NCBI GenBank assembly: GCA_965226155.1
Contig: OZ245331.1
Coordinates: 1,550,001 to 1,614,000, forward strand
From: G965226155 sp965226155
Lineage (GTDB): Bacteria > Pseudomonadota > Gammaproteobacteria > Eutrophobiales > Eutrophobiaceae
Direction of reading: 5' to 3'
Length of the DNA: 64,000 bases
The notes below the pieces were generated by a model. It worked only from the letters and a program-made list of their open reading frames with translations, was not told the DNA's origin and made no database searches. Shown piece by piece: positions 9,095 to 18,718 of the stretch (positions are counted from its first letter, which is position 1; each line of letters begins with the position of its first letter). Position numbers and translations under genes: made by a program.

Positions 9095-10669
9095 ATGGCT
9101 GATATCCACTCAGGAAAAGTCCTCATCCTAGACTTCGGTTCCCAGTACACGCAATTAATCGCACGGCGTGTTCGTGAGGCGAACGTATACAGCGAAATCC
9201 ATCCATATGATATCGATGATGAGGCGATTAAAGATTTCAATCCACAGGCGATCATTCTATCTGGTGGCCCAGAATCCGCTACCCAGGCGAACGGTGCACG
9301 AGCACCAGAGCTTACCTTTAAGCTGAATGTACCGGTATTGGGGATATGCTATGGCATGCAGACTATGGCAGAACAAATGGGTGGAAAAGTGGAGCAATCT
9401 CGTTTGCGTGAATTTGGTCACGCCAAAGTACGTGCACGCGGCCATTCGAAATTGTTAACAGACATACAAGATGAAACCAATGCCGAGAGCCACGGTTTGT
9501 TGAATGTATGGATGAGTCACGGTGATACGGTAAATAAACTACCAGATGGATTCAAGATTATTGCATCGACTGAAAACGCGCCTATTGCAGCCATTGCTGA
9601 TGAAGGGCGCAGGTTCTACGGTTTACAGTTTCATCCCGAAGTAACACATACCTCTAAAGGTAGTGCGATCCTTAATCGCTTTATCCATGACATAGCCGAG
9701 TGCGGTTCACTGTGGACGATGCAAAACTTTATAGATGATGCCACCAATTCTATTAAACAGCAGGTCGGTACCGATAAGGTGTTACTCGCCTTGTCGGGTG
9801 GCGTAGATTCATCTGTGGTTGCCGCATTGTTGCATAACGCTATAGGCGATCAGTTGACCTGCGTGTTTGTCGATAATGGTCTTTTGCGATTGAATGAAGC
9901 TGAGCAGGTGATGGATACCTTTTCACAGCATATGGGAATCAATGTTATTCATGTGAGGGCAGAGGATCGTTTTATCGCAGCACTTGCCGGTATTGCTGAT
10001 CCTGAACAAAAGCGAAAGATCATCGGTGCGGAATTCATAAAGGTATTCGAAGAGCAGGCGGAAAAATTAACTGGAGTAAAATGGCTAGCCCAAGGGACTA
10101 TCTATCCTGATGTTATTGAATCAGCCGGAGCCAAAACCGGCAAAGCCCACGTGATAAAATCACATCATAACGTAGCAGGATTACCTTCGGATATGGCCTT
10201 GAATCTCATTGAGCCTTTGCGGGAATTATTCAAAGACGAAGTACGTCAGTTAGGGATCGAACTCGGCCTACCAGAGGAGATGATATACCGTCATCCCTTT
10301 CCTGGTCCTGGCCTTGGTGTACGTATCCTTGGTGAAATACAAAAGGAATACGCTGATATATTGCGCCAAGCGGATTCAATATTTATTGCTGAATTGCGAA
10401 AGCACGGTCTTTATGACAAGGTCAGTCAAGCATTTGCAGTATTCCTGCCAGTCAAATCAGTCGGTGTCATGGGTGATGCGCGAGTATATGATTATGTCAT
10501 TACTCTGCGGGCTGTGGAGACCATTGATTTTATGACGGCACGGTGGGCACATCTACCATATGAATTCTTGGAACTTGTATCAAACCGTATTCTCAATGAG
10601 GTCAACGGCATTTCCCGGGTTTCCTACGATATTTCCAGCAAACCACCAGCCACGATAGAGTGGGAATAG
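9095..10669 (+). CDS. guaA: GMP synthase (glutamine-hydrolysing)
   Basis: Aminates XMP to GMP using glutamine and ATP. The 524-residue protein shows the class I glutamine amidotransferase domain with nucleophile GICYGMQ and the His/Glu pair LQFHPEV, the ATP pyrophosphatase P-loop LSGGVDSSV, and a C-terminal dimerisation domain ending in the usual PPATIEWE. Full length and intact. Second gene of the guaBA pair. Confidence 0.97.
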   Translation: MADIHSGKVLILDFGSQYTQLIARRVREANVYSEIHPYDIDDEAIKDFNPQAIILSGGPESATQANGARAPELTFKLNVPVLGICYGMQTMAEQMGGKVEQSRLREFGHAKVRARGHSKLLTDIQDETNAESHGLLNVWMSHGDTVNKLPDGFKIIASTENAPIAAIADEGRRFYGLQFHPEVTHTSKGSAILNRFIHDIAECGSLWTMQNFIDDATNSIKQQVGTDKVLLALSGGVDSSVVAALLHNAIGDQLTCVFVDNGLLRLNEAEQVMDTFSQHMGINVIHVRAEDRFIAALAGIADPEQKRKIIGAEFIKVFEEQAEKLTGVKWLAQGTIYPDVIESAGAKTGKAHVIKSHHNVAGLPSDMALNLIEPLRELFKDEVRQLGIELGLPEEMIYRHPFPGPGLGVRILGEIQKEYADILRQADSIFIAELRKHGLYDKVSQAFAVFLPVKSVGVMGDARVYDYVITLRAVETIDFMTARWAHLPYEFLELVSNRILNEVNGISRVSYDISSKPPATIEWE

Positions 10670-10679
10670 TCCTAAGATA

Positions 10680-11300
10680 ATGTTTTACGATCCTGTTAAA
10701 AATGATCACGGGCTTCCCTATTCCCCGCTCAAAGCATTGGCTGTACCGCGTCCAATTGGTTGGATCAGCACACTCAGCAAGGATGGAATAGGTAACCTCG
10801 CTCCGTTTAGCTTCTTCAATGCATTGAGAGACAAACCGCCGTTTATCATGATTTCAGTCGGATGCAAGACGGATGGTAGCAAGAAGGATACCGTTCGTAA
10901 TGCAGAGGAAACTGGTGAGCTCGTGTTCAATATGGCGACATGGGACACACGTGAGAAGATGAGTGAGACTAGCTGGATAGAAGACCCGGCAATTGATGAA
11001 TTGACTGAGGTTGGCTTGACCTCACTTCCCTCTAAACTGGTCAAGCCGGTTCGTGTAGCAGAATCGCCAGCACATTTTGAATGCCTCTGCCATGATACCT
11101 ACTTGCTACCAGGGAACGATGCCAAATCGATGTATCACCTTATTATTGCCAAGGTGATCGGTGTGCATATCGACGATGACTACATCACCGAAGAAGGCTT
11201 GGTAGATAGATTAAAAATCAAGCCCATCGCCCGAATGGGTTATATGGATTACTCAGCGGTCGAAAGTACATTCGTCATGCCGAAACGCACTATGGAATAA
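10680..11300 (+). CDS. Flavin reductase family protein (FMN-binding split barrel)
   Basis: A 206-residue protein of the flavin reductase-like split-barrel family: the motif VPRPIGWISTLSKDGIGNLAPFSFFN is the FMN-binding region seen in this group, and VFNMATWDTREKMSETS follows at the usual distance. Members reduce FMN or bind it in oxygenase partner systems; some are described as isoflavin or nitrilotriacetate monooxygenase component B relatives. No monooxygenase gene lies nearby, so the partner is unknown. It starts 11 bases after guaA and could share its transcript. Confidence 0.8.
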   Translation: MFYDPVKNDHGLPYSPLKALAVPRPIGWISTLSKDGIGNLAPFSFFNALRDKPPFIMISVGCKTDGSKKDTVRNAEETGELVFNMATWDTREKMSETSWIEDPAIDELTEVGLTSLPSKLVKPVRVAESPAHFECLCHDTYLLPGNDAKSMYHLIIAKVIGVHIDDDYITEEGLVDRLKIKPIARMGYMDYSAVESTFVMPKRTME

Positions 11301-11355
11301 AAGCTGACTAGAAACCTAGCTTTTAGATTGCTAACTAAAAACAGGCGAGCAACAA

Positions 11356-11805
11356 GTGACGAGCGACCAACAATGGATGAAACGTGCCTTAGAGCTGGCT
11401 GTTCGTGCACAGGAACAGGGTGAAGTGCCAGTCGGTGCTGTCGTAGTAGATAACGATGAAATAATTGGCGAAGGTTGGAATCAGCCGATTGCTCAGAGTG
11501 ATCCGACAGCCCATGCAGAAATCCAAGCATTACGTGAGGCATCTTTAGCTGACAGTAACTATCGTCTGTCCGGCAAAACGCTTTTTGTCACACTTGAGCC
11601 CTGTATTATGTGTGCTGGGGCAATCATCCACGCAAGGATAAGCCGGGTAATTTTTGGTGCCCACGATCCAAAAACAGGTGCCGCCGGGAGTATCGTGAAT
11701 ATTTTTCAGAACACACAACTTAATCATCACACACAGGTAACCGGGAGTGTGCTCGAGCCAGAGTGTGTAAGTCTGTTACAGAAGTTTTTCCAGGATAGAC
11801 GCTAA
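11356..11805 (+). CDS. tadA: tRNA adenosine(34) deaminase TadA
   Basis: Deaminates A34 to inosine in tRNA-Arg(ACG), which is encoded in this window at 23583. The 149-residue protein has the zinc site of the cytidine/deoxycytidylate deaminase fold, HAE (proton shuttle glutamate) and PCIMC, plus the TadA-typical EVPVGAVVV start and NDEIIGEGWN segment. Translation begins at GTG; the next Met (QQWMKRAL) is seven codons in and is an alternative start. pncC follows three bases after the stop. Confidence 0.93.
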   Translation: MTSDQQWMKRALELAVRAQEQGEVPVGAVVVDNDEIIGEGWNQPIAQSDPTAHAEIQALREASLADSNYRLSGKTLFVTLEPCIMCAGAIIHARISRVIFGAHDPKTGAAGSIVNIFQNTQLNHHTQVTGSVLEPECVSLLQKFFQDRR

Positions 11806-11808
11806 GCA

Positions 11809-12300
11809 ATGACACACCATGAATATTCAGAAATGGCAGAACGTCTTGCTAGGCTATTATTGGCCAGGGGAATGATGGTAACTGTTGCCGAGTCTTGTAC
11901 CGGTGGAGGAATTGCCCAGGCGATGACAAATACGCCAGGTAGTTCAAAATGGTTTGAACGAGGTTTTGTTAGTTATTCCAATAATTCAAAGAAAGAGCTG
12001 CTAGGTGTCAGTGAAGATACATTGGTTACTTTTGGTGCCGTGAGTGAACAGACTGCCGGGGAAATGGCTACAGGTGCCCTTGACAATAGTCATGCTCAGA
12101 TCAGTGTCGCAGTCACCGGGATTGCCGGTCCTGACGGCGGCACTAATGAAAAACCGGTTGGTCTGGTTTGTTTCGGCTGGAGCATAAAGGATGAGCCAAC
12201 CAAAACTGCCAGTATGGTATTTCAAGGGGACCGTAATACGATACAGCAACAGTCGATTCGTATGGCAATTCAGGGACTTCTCGACCTGCTAGAAAGTTAA
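11809..12300 (+). CDS. pncC: Nicotinamide-nucleotide amidohydrolase PncC (CinA C-terminal domain)
   Basis: A stand-alone 163-residue CinA_C domain that deamidates NMN in the pyridine-nucleotide salvage cycle. Motifs ESCTGGGIAQAMTNTPGSS and VTGIAGPDGGTNEKPVG are the family hallmarks. No N-terminal molybdopterin-binding CinA domain is attached, as in E. coli YgaD/PncC. It lies between tadA and thpR, just upstream of recA, a location conserved in gammaproteobacteria. Confidence 0.92.
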   Translation: MTHHEYSEMAERLARLLLARGMMVTVAESCTGGGIAQAMTNTPGSSKWFERGFVSYSNNSKKELLGVSEDTLVTFGAVSEQTAGEMATGALDNSHAQISVAVTGIAGPDGGTNEKPVGLVCFGWSIKDEPTKTASMVFQGDRNTIQQQSIRMAIQGLLDLLES

Positions 12301-12359
12301 AATGCGAATTAACAAGAGAAATCTTTCTTTACGCTTTACCTCCTATATTTAGTTCCAAA

Positions 12360-12875
12360 ATGGCCCGTTTATTTTTTGCTTTATGGCCTGATCACGACAT
12401 ACAAGCAGAGCTAGCCGGGAACGCAAAAGATACGCTTCATCATTCTTGTCGGCACGTCTCGGATAAAAATACACATTTAACCGTTGTCTTTTTGGGTAAT
12501 ATTGGAGACCGCGTCCAATCTACCTTAATTAATAAAGTCAGTAATATCAGGGTATCGAATTTCGCATTTAATATCGATCAACAGGGTTGGTGGAAACAGC
12601 CTAAGATATGCTGGGAGGGACCTTCCAGTGTTCCATCAGCTTTGTTTCGATTAAAAGACGCCATCAGGCAGATTACACAGGAATTAAAGCTAGCTGCAGA
12701 CCATAGGCCTTTCAAACCACATCTTACCCTCGCGCACAAAGTAAACAGGCCGGTTAAATTTTATTTCAAGCCAATCCACTGGAAAGTCAGGGATTTCTGC
12801 CTTATCGAATCTATCACCCATCCAGGTGAGGTGGAATACAAAATCATTCAACAATGGCCTCTTACCTTGGGGTGA
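12360..12875 (+). CDS. thpR: RNA 2',3'-cyclic phosphodiesterase ThpR
   Basis: A 171-residue member of the 2H phosphoesterase family (old name 2'-5' RNA ligase). The two catalytic H-x-T motifs are HLTVVFLG (about residue 40) and HLTLAHK (about residue 120), each followed by hydrophobic residues as expected, and the N-terminus MARLFFALWPD is typical. It overlaps the upstream extension of the recA frame but ends before the recA start chosen here. Confidence 0.9.
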   Translation: MARLFFALWPDHDIQAELAGNAKDTLHHSCRHVSDKNTHLTVVFLGNIGDRVQSTLINKVSNIRVSNFAFNIDQQGWWKQPKICWEGPSSVPSALFRLKDAIRQITQELKLAADHRPFKPHLTLAHKVNRPVKFYFKPIHWKVRDFCLIESITHPGEVEYKIIQQWPLTLG

Positions 12876-12925
12876 ATTTATGGGATAATCATTATACCAA
12901 ATACATACTACCAGCGAGAATTTCA

Positions 12926-13960
12926 ATGGATGATAAAAAGAAACAAGCATTAAGTATCGCCCTGAACCAGATTGAGAAGCAATTTGGTAAGGGATCAATC
13001 ATGCGTATGAGTGGAGACAGCATTATTAAGGATGTCGAGGGTGTTTCAACTGGATCGTTGGGATTGGATGTCGCCTTAGGAATAGGTGGCTTTCCTCGCG
13101 GAAGAGTTGTAGAGATTTATGGTCCGGAGTCCTCAGGTAAGACTACACTGGCGTTGCATGCTGCTGCCGAGATACAAAAGGTGGGTGGGATGGTGGCGTT
13201 TGTGGATGCGGAACATGCTATGGACCCCAAATATGCTGAAAAGTTGGGGGTAAAAATCGAGGATTTGTTGGTATCCCAGCCAGACACCGGTGAGCAGGCC
13301 CTGGAAATTACCGATATGTTAATACGATCGGGTGCAATCGATCTGGTTATTATTGACTCGGTGGCTGCATTGACTCCCAAAGCAGAAATTGAAGGCGATA
13401 TGGGTGATAGTCATATGGGGCTACAGGCTAGATTGATGTCCCAGGCTCTTCGAAAACTCACCGCGAATATAAAACGCTCAAACACCATGGTTATATTTAT
13501 TAACCAAATCCGAATGAAGATCGGAGTCATGTTTGGAAATCCCGAGACTACCTCCGGCGGTAATGCACTGAAGTTCTATGCTTCAGTCCGATTGGATATA
13601 CGCCGAATAGGTGCAATCAAAAAAGGCGATGAAGTCATTGGCAATGAAACCCGTGTAAAAGTAGTGAAGAACAAGGTGGCTCCACCATTCAAGGAAGTGA
13701 AGTTTGACATTATTTATGGAGAAGGGATCTCGAGGAATGGTGAGATTTTGACCCTAGGTGTGGAACATGACTTCGTAGAAAAATCCGGCGCTTGGTACAG
13801 TTACAACGGTGAACGGATAGGGCAGGGTAAGGACAATGTTCGAATCTTTCTTAAAGACAACCCTGATATTGCAACGGAAATAGAATTAAAAATCAGGGGA
13901 AAAATATTACCTGATGTTAAACCAGTTGTAGCAGAGGAGGCCGAGGAGGTTGAGGCCTGA
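12926..13960 (+). CDS. recA: Recombinase RecA
   Basis: DNA strand-exchange ATPase and SOS co-protease. From MDDKKKQALSIALNQIEKQ it is 344 residues, the normal length. Walker A is GPESSGKTT, Walker B VIIDSVAAL, and the L2 loop/monomer interface MKIGVMFGNPETTSGG is intact; the acidic tail EEAEEVEA is present. I chose the ATG with GAGAA seven bases upstream; the frame is open 24 codons further up but those codons fall in the end of thpR. No E. coli-type LexA box (CTGT-N8-ACAG) is visible in the 50 bases between thpR and recA. Confidence 0.97.
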   Translation: MDDKKKQALSIALNQIEKQFGKGSIMRMSGDSIIKDVEGVSTGSLGLDVALGIGGFPRGRVVEIYGPESSGKTTLALHAAAEIQKVGGMVAFVDAEHAMDPKYAEKLGVKIEDLLVSQPDTGEQALEITDMLIRSGAIDLVIIDSVAALTPKAEIEGDMGDSHMGLQARLMSQALRKLTANIKRSNTMVIFINQIRMKIGVMFGNPETTSGGNALKFYASVRLDIRRIGAIKKGDEVIGNETRVKVVKNKVAPPFKEVKFDIIYGEGISRNGEILTLGVEHDFVEKSGAWYSYNGERIGQGKDNVRIFLKDNPDIATEIELKIRGKILPDVKPVVAEEAEEVEA

Positions 13961-13989
13961 GCAATGATGATCAGAGTGTTCGGCATCGG

Positions 13990-14406
13990 GTGATAGGTTT
14001 ACTTACCCGTCGTGAACATAGCCGGAAAGAGTTAGTCCACAAACTTTTAGCAAAAGGAACCTCGGTTGATACGATCAACAGTGTGCTTGATCAACTGGCG
14101 CGAGAAAACCTTCAGAGTGATGAGCGGTTTGCCGAGGTATATATCCATAGTCGTACCCAGAAAGGGTACGGACCAGTGCGCCTAAATCAGGAATTACGCG
14201 AACGTGGTATCGAAGACAATATGATCGAGAGATGTCTAGACAACCTTGAGATTGAGTGGATGGAAATCTTAACTAATGTCAGGAACAAGAAATTTGGGGC
14301 ATCACCACCAACCGATTTCAAAGAGAGATCGCGCCAATCATGTTTTCTTCAATACCGTGGCTTCACCAGCGATCAAATAAAAAAATTGTATCGGGGTGAT
14401 GATTAG
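13990..14406 (+). CDS. recX: Regulatory protein RecX
   Basis: Small modulator that inhibits RecA filament growth; three-helix-repeat protein. The segment GLLTRREHSRKELVHKL is the conserved RecX N-terminal repeat, and GPVRLNQELRERGI the second repeat. Start is GTG at 13990; the homologous region seems to extend a few codons upstream (SVRHR), where no standard start codon occurs, so the true start may be unusual. It follows recA by 29 bases and its stop is directly followed by the alaS ATG, which suggests coupling. Confidence 0.88.
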   Translation: MIGLLTRREHSRKELVHKLLAKGTSVDTINSVLDQLARENLQSDERFAEVYIHSRTQKGYGPVRLNQELRERGIEDNMIERCLDNLEIEWMEILTNVRNKKFGASPPTDFKERSRQSCFLQYRGFTSDQIKKLYRGDD

Positions 14407-17013
14407 ATGGGCACGAACGAAATCCGTCTAGCATTTCTTGAATACTTCCGCGACAAGAGCCATGAAATCGTTCCTAGTAGCCCATTGATTCCTGCTAATG
14501 ATCCGACTTTATTATTCACCAATGCTGGCATGGTGCAGTTCAAGGATTTATTTTTGGGTAATGAAAGCCGTTCCTATGTACGAGCTGCCACCGCACAGCG
14601 TTGTGTCCGTGCCGGCGGAAAACATAATGATTTAGACAACGTCGGTTATACAGCTAGACATCACACCTTTTTTGAGATGTTGGGAAATTTCAGTTTCGGT
14701 GATTACTTTAAACAAGAAGCGATAGAGTACGCATGGGATTTTCTGATCAGTGTTATTGAGATCCCGGAACAACGATTGTGGATCACTGTTTTCAAAGACG
14801 ATGATGAGGCGGCGGATATCTGGTTGAAGAAAATAGGTATCTCTGAAAAGCGGTTTAGCAGGTGTGGAGAAAAAGATAATTTTTGGACCATGGGGGACAC
14901 TGGGCCATGTGGTCCCTGCAGTGAAATATTCTACGACCACGGAGAGCATATACCTGGCACACCACCGGGAACATCCGACTCAGAAAATGATCGTTACGTC
15001 GAGATCTGGAACATAGTATTTACCCAGTTTGACCGGAACACAGATGGCAAATTGATACCTATACAAAAACCATCAGTAGATACTGGCATGGGTCTAGAGC
15101 GTCTCGCCGCAGTCAAGCAAGGTGTCCATAGCAATTACGACATTGATATATTCAAACAACTGATTTCTGAAATTGCTGCAATGTCAGGCAAGGTTGATCA
15201 CCAAGTTACGTCGCAAAGGGTCATTGCGGATCATATCCGATCAAGCGCCTGTTTAATTGCTGACGGTGTAGTACCGACTAATGAAGGACGCGGTTATGTA
15301 TTACGCCGAATCATTCGCAGAGCAGTCCGTCATGGTAATAAGTTGGGAATCAAAGGACAGTTTTTCAATAAACTGGTCTCTACATTGAATGAGGTTATGG
15401 GCAGCGCCTGCCCAGAGCTGGAAAACAAATTGGATTTTGTACAGAAAACACTGTTGCAAGAAGAACAACGGTTTGCCGAGACACTTGATAACGGATTAGA
15501 GCGACTTGAAGAGGCAATTAATGAACTCAAGGACAATACCATCTCCGGTGAAGTCTTATTTAAACTGTATGATACTTACGGCTTTCCTGTGGACTTGGTG
15601 GGGGACATCGCCAGGGAACGCAATTTCAAACTGAATATGGATGGTTTCAATACCTATATGGCTGAACAGCGGAACCGTGCAAAGGCAGTGAGTAAATTTG
15701 ATATGAATATGTCGGTCAATGACGGTTCTACTGATCACCAGTCTAGCTTCAACGGCTACGTTCAGTTGACAGCGATCGTTTCAATATCAGCTCTTTATCG
15801 TGACGGTGGAACGGTGCAATCTCTTAAGAAAGGCGAAATCGGTGGAGTGATTCTGGACTCAACACCTTTCTATGCCGAATCAGGTGGCCAAGTTGGTGAT
15901 AGTGGGCTACTGCTAGCTGAAGGAGTGGAATTCCGGGTTACAGATACTAAGAAGCAGGGTAAGGCACATGTGCACATCGGTACCCTTGAACAAGGGACGA
16001 TAAAAGTGGGTCAGCAGGTGCATGCCGAAGTCGACTCTGCTCGTCGACAGGATATCGTCCGTAATCATTCTGCCGCACACTTACTGCATGCCGCATTGCG
16101 TGAGCTGTTGGGCACACACATCACTCAGAAAGGTTCGCTGGTCGCCCCGGACCGATTACGGTTTGATTTTTCCAACCCTGAACTTCTATCCGATGCGCAA
16201 CTGGCGGGTATTGAAGACCTGGTTAACCAGAAAACACTCGAAAATAAAGAAACAGATATCGAAGTCATGGCCTTAGAAGAGGCAAAGAAATCAGGTGCCA
16301 TGTCGTTATTCGGAGAGAAGTATGAAGAACAAGTCCGTGTTTTGACCATTGGTGGCGATTTTTCTATTGAATTATGTGGTGGCACACATGTAAGTCGGTC
16401 AGGTGATATCGGTTTGTTTAAAATTGTGTCTGAATCAGGAATTGCTGCAGGAATTCGTCGGATCGAAGCAGTGACTGGAGTGGGTGCAATTCAATGGGTT
16501 CGAGATAATGAATCACTTATTGCATCAGTCGCAAAGAAATTAAAATCAGATCCTACGGGGCTTGAGGCCAAAGTAGAGCAACTGTTAGAACGAAACCGGA
16601 AATATGAAAATGAGATTGAACAACTCCAATCAAAAATGGCAAGCAGTGCCGGTAGCGACATGGCCGCAGAAGCAGAGGAGATAAGTGGTGTCAAGGTAAT
16701 TGCCAGGACCTTAGAAAATATTGAACCCAAGATGTTGCGTGATACTGTCGATCAATTGAAGTCCAAGCTTGGGACAGCGGCAATAGTTCTAGCTACTGTT
16801 GAAAATGACAAAGTCAGCTTGATCGCTGGGGTGACCAAAGATACTACTGATCGTTTAAAGGCAGGAGACCTGGTGAATTTTGTTGCTCAACAAGTAGGAG
16901 GTAAGGGTGGTGGCCGGGCAGACATGGCTCAAGCTGGTGGCAATGATCCTTCCGGGTTAGATGAAGCTATGACAGGAGTTCCGAACTGGGTTAAAAACCA
17001 ACTAGACAGTTAA
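14407..17013 (+). CDS. alaS: Alanyl-tRNA synthetase
   Basis: Charges tRNA-Ala. The 868-residue class II synthetase has the catalytic core (PSSPLIPANDPTLLFTNAG, motif 2 RAATAQRCVRAGGKHNDL), the editing domain with zinc ligands NHSAAHLLH and CGGTHV, and the C-Ala domain ending GGKGGGRADMAQAGG. Length is normal and no motif is missing. The gene begins immediately after the recX stop codon. recA-recX-alaS order is conserved in gammaproteobacteria. Confidence 0.97.
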   Translation: MGTNEIRLAFLEYFRDKSHEIVPSSPLIPANDPTLLFTNAGMVQFKDLFLGNESRSYVRAATAQRCVRAGGKHNDLDNVGYTARHHTFFEMLGNFSFGDYFKQEAIEYAWDFLISVIEIPEQRLWITVFKDDDEAADIWLKKIGISEKRFSRCGEKDNFWTMGDTGPCGPCSEIFYDHGEHIPGTPPGTSDSENDRYVEIWNIVFTQFDRNTDGKLIPIQKPSVDTGMGLERLAAVKQGVHSNYDIDIFKQLISEIAAMSGKVDHQVTSQRVIADHIRSSACLIADGVVPTNEGRGYVLRRIIRRAVRHGNKLGIKGQFFNKLVSTLNEVMGSACPELENKLDFVQKTLLQEEQRFAETLDNGLERLEEAINELKDNTISGEVLFKLYDTYGFPVDLVGDIARERNFKLNMDGFNTYMAEQRNRAKAVSKFDMNMSVNDGSTDHQSSFNGYVQLTAIVSISALYRDGGTVQSLKKGEIGGVILDSTPFYAESGGQVGDSGLLLAEGVEFRVTDTKKQGKAHVHIGTLEQGTIKVGQQVHAEVDSARRQDIVRNHSAAHLLHAALRELLGTHITQKGSLVAPDRLRFDFSNPELLSDAQLAGIEDLVNQKTLENKETDIEVMALEEAKKSGAMSLFGEKYEEQVRVLTIGGDFSIELCGGTHVSRSGDIGLFKIVSESGIAAGIRRIEAVTGVGAIQWVRDNESLIASVAKKLKSDPTGLEAKVEQLLERNRKYENEIEQLQSKMASSAGSDMAAEAEEISGVKVIARTLENIEPKMLRDTVDQLKSKLGTAAIVLATVENDKVSLIAGVTKDTTDRLKAGDLVNFVAQQVGGKGGGRADMAQAGGNDPSGLDEAMTGVPNWVKNQLDS

Positions 17014-17078
17014 AATCGCTTGTGGATTAGGCCTGATCCGTTAAAATCCCTGGTTTTTTACTTGTAGCATTCAAGACT

Positions 17079-18302
17079 ATGGCATTAATTGTACAGAAAT
17101 ATGGCGGTACCTCAGTAGGCACTATTGAAAAGATCAAGGCGGTTGCTGAGCGTATTATTGAAACCCGCAAACAGGGCCACCAGGTCGTGGTTGTCGTTTC
17201 TGCAATGAGCGGTGAGACTGATCGGTTGCTTGAGCTCGCCCACAGATTATCCTCACAGCCAGATAGTCGTGAACTCGATGTGTTGTTATCGACCGGAGAG
17301 CAGGTCACTATTGCACTATTGAGTATCGCTCTACAGGTTAAGAACTATTCCTCCGTTTCCTTCACTGGCGGACAGGTACACATTTTGACTGACAATAGCC
17401 ACAGCAAGGCGCGGATCATTCATATTGATGCGGCTCGAGTTAGCAGGGCATTAGATGAAGGTAAGGTTGTAGTCGTTGCCGGGTTTCAGGGGATCGATGC
17501 GGATGGTAATATCACCACGCTTGGAAGAGGTGGTTCCGATACGACGGCTGTCGCTATGGCTGCGTCACTCAAGGCCGATGAATGTCGAATTTATACCGAT
17601 GTCGAAGGTGTCTATACAGCTGATCCGCAAATTGTCGACGAGGCTCAACGCCTGGAACGGTTAAGCTATGAAGAAATGCTTGAATTGGCCAGCCAGGGAT
17701 CCAAGGTTCTTCAGATCCGTTCAGTAGAGTTTGCAAATAAATATAATATACCGGTACGGGTGTTATCCAGTTTTGTGGATGGCCCGGGTACGTTAATCAC
17801 TAATGAGGATAAAAGTATGGAACAGGTAGAAATTACCGGTATTGCACATAACCGTGATGAAGCAAAATTGACCATCCTCGGGGTACCTGACAAGCCAGGA
17901 ATTGCCTACGGAATTCTCGGACCAATAGCCGAAGCGAATATTGAGGTTGATATGATCGTGCAAAACGTGAGTGCTGATGGCTCAACTGACTTCACCTTTA
18001 CGGTGCACCAAAATGATTATGAAAAGGCGTTGGCCATTCTCAAGAAAGTGGCTGACGATACGGGTGCGCGAGGTGGTGTAACAGGTGATGACAAGATTGC
18101 GAAGCTATCCATCGTAGGGGTAGGTATGCGTTCCCATGCAGGTGTGGCCAGTAACATGTTTAAAGCGCTTGCCGATGAAAACATTAATATCCAGATGATT
18201 TCGACATCCGAAATTAAAGTGTCTGTGGTAATTGATGAAAAGTACCTGGAACTTGGTATCCGGACATTGCATTCGGTATTTGGTCTGGATAAGGAAACCT
18301 AA
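17079..18302 (+). CDS. lysC: Aspartate kinase (monofunctional, two ACT domains)
   Basis: Phosphorylates aspartate at the start of lysine, threonine and methionine synthesis. The 407-residue protein starts with KYGGTSVG, has the amino-acid kinase fold (FTGGQVHILTD, GRGGSDTTAVAMAA) and two C-terminal ACT domains (ILGVPDKPGIAYGI, LSIVGVGMRSHAGVAS) for feedback control by lysine/threonine. No homoserine dehydrogenase domain is fused. There is only 65 bp between alaS and lysC, too short for a lysine riboswitch. Confidence 0.95.
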   Translation: MALIVQKYGGTSVGTIEKIKAVAERIIETRKQGHQVVVVVSAMSGETDRLLELAHRLSSQPDSRELDVLLSTGEQVTIALLSIALQVKNYSSVSFTGGQVHILTDNSHSKARIIHIDAARVSRALDEGKVVVVAGFQGIDADGNITTLGRGGSDTTAVAMAASLKADECRIYTDVEGVYTADPQIVDEAQRLERLSYEEMLELASQGSKVLQIRSVEFANKYNIPVRVLSSFVDGPGTLITNEDKSMEQVEITGIAHNRDEAKLTILGVPDKPGIAYGILGPIAEANIEVDMIVQNVSADGSTDFTFTVHQNDYEKALAILKKVADDTGARGGVTGDDKIAKLSIVGVGMRSHAGVASNMFKALADENINIQMISTSEIKVSVVIDEKYLELGIRTLHSVFGLDKET

Positions 18303-18333
18303 CTGTACGTATAATAGTCACTTCATATCGTAC

Positions 18334-18366
18334 TATACTTACAAGGTGTAAATACCCTGGTATTTA
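18334..18366 (+). promoter_or_regulatory. csrA leader: possible -10 box and hairpin
   Basis: TATACT (18334-18339) can serve as a -10 element, without a good -35. Ten bases downstream, TAAATACC-CT-GGTATTTA (18349-18366) is a perfect 8-bp stem closing on two bases, and would lie at the start of the csrA leader. The csrA start has a strong GAGGAG ribosome site. CsrA usually represses its own mRNA by binding GGA sites; GAGGAG could be such a site, but a two-base loop is unlikely to form and the inverted repeat may rather be an operator. Confidence 0.4.
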
Positions 18367-18415
18367 GCCATTCCGCCAGATATGAGAATTGAGGGATTAT
18401 TGAGGAGTAATTTTA

Positions 18416-18622
18416 ATGTTGATATTGACACGTAGGATAGGTGAATCACTGATGATCGGTGACGATGTAAACGTCACAGTGTTAGGAATAAGAGGAAATC
18501 AAGTACGAATTGGCGTAAACGCACCGAAAGAAGTACCTGTCCATCGAGAAGAAATTTACGACAGAATTCAGAGTGAAAAAGCGGGAAGTACTAAAGGAAG
18601 TGATGATCAAGGTGAAGATTAA
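18416..18622 (+). CDS. csrA: Carbon storage regulator CsrA
   Basis: Dimeric RNA-binding post-transcriptional regulator. The 68-residue sequence MLILTRRIGESLMIGDDV...VRIGVNAPKEVPVHREEIYDRI is almost the family consensus, with RNA-contacting Leu4/Arg6/Arg7 and Arg44-region residues kept. It starts at ATG after GAGGAG. Position between lysC/alaS and a serine tRNA is the usual gammaproteobacterial context. Confidence 0.97.
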   Translation: MLILTRRIGESLMIGDDVNVTVLGIRGNQVRIGVNAPKEVPVHREEIYDRIQSEKAGSTKGSDDQGED

Positions 18623-18718
18623 ACATCGTAACCTCAAAGATCATTTTTTTCTAAGTCCCAAGTCGAATTAAAAAGAATTACGACCTAAAAGAATTTAATT
18701 ATCTTAAAACTGAATTAA

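Noticed and set aside
12876..12925. Search for a LexA box upstream of recA
   Set aside because: No CTGT-N8-ACAG or similar site seen; a promoter could lie inside thpR or further up, so no operator is claimed.
17014..17078. Lysine riboswitch upstream of lysC
   Set aside because: Only 65 bases between alaS and lysC; a lysine riboswitch needs about 170.
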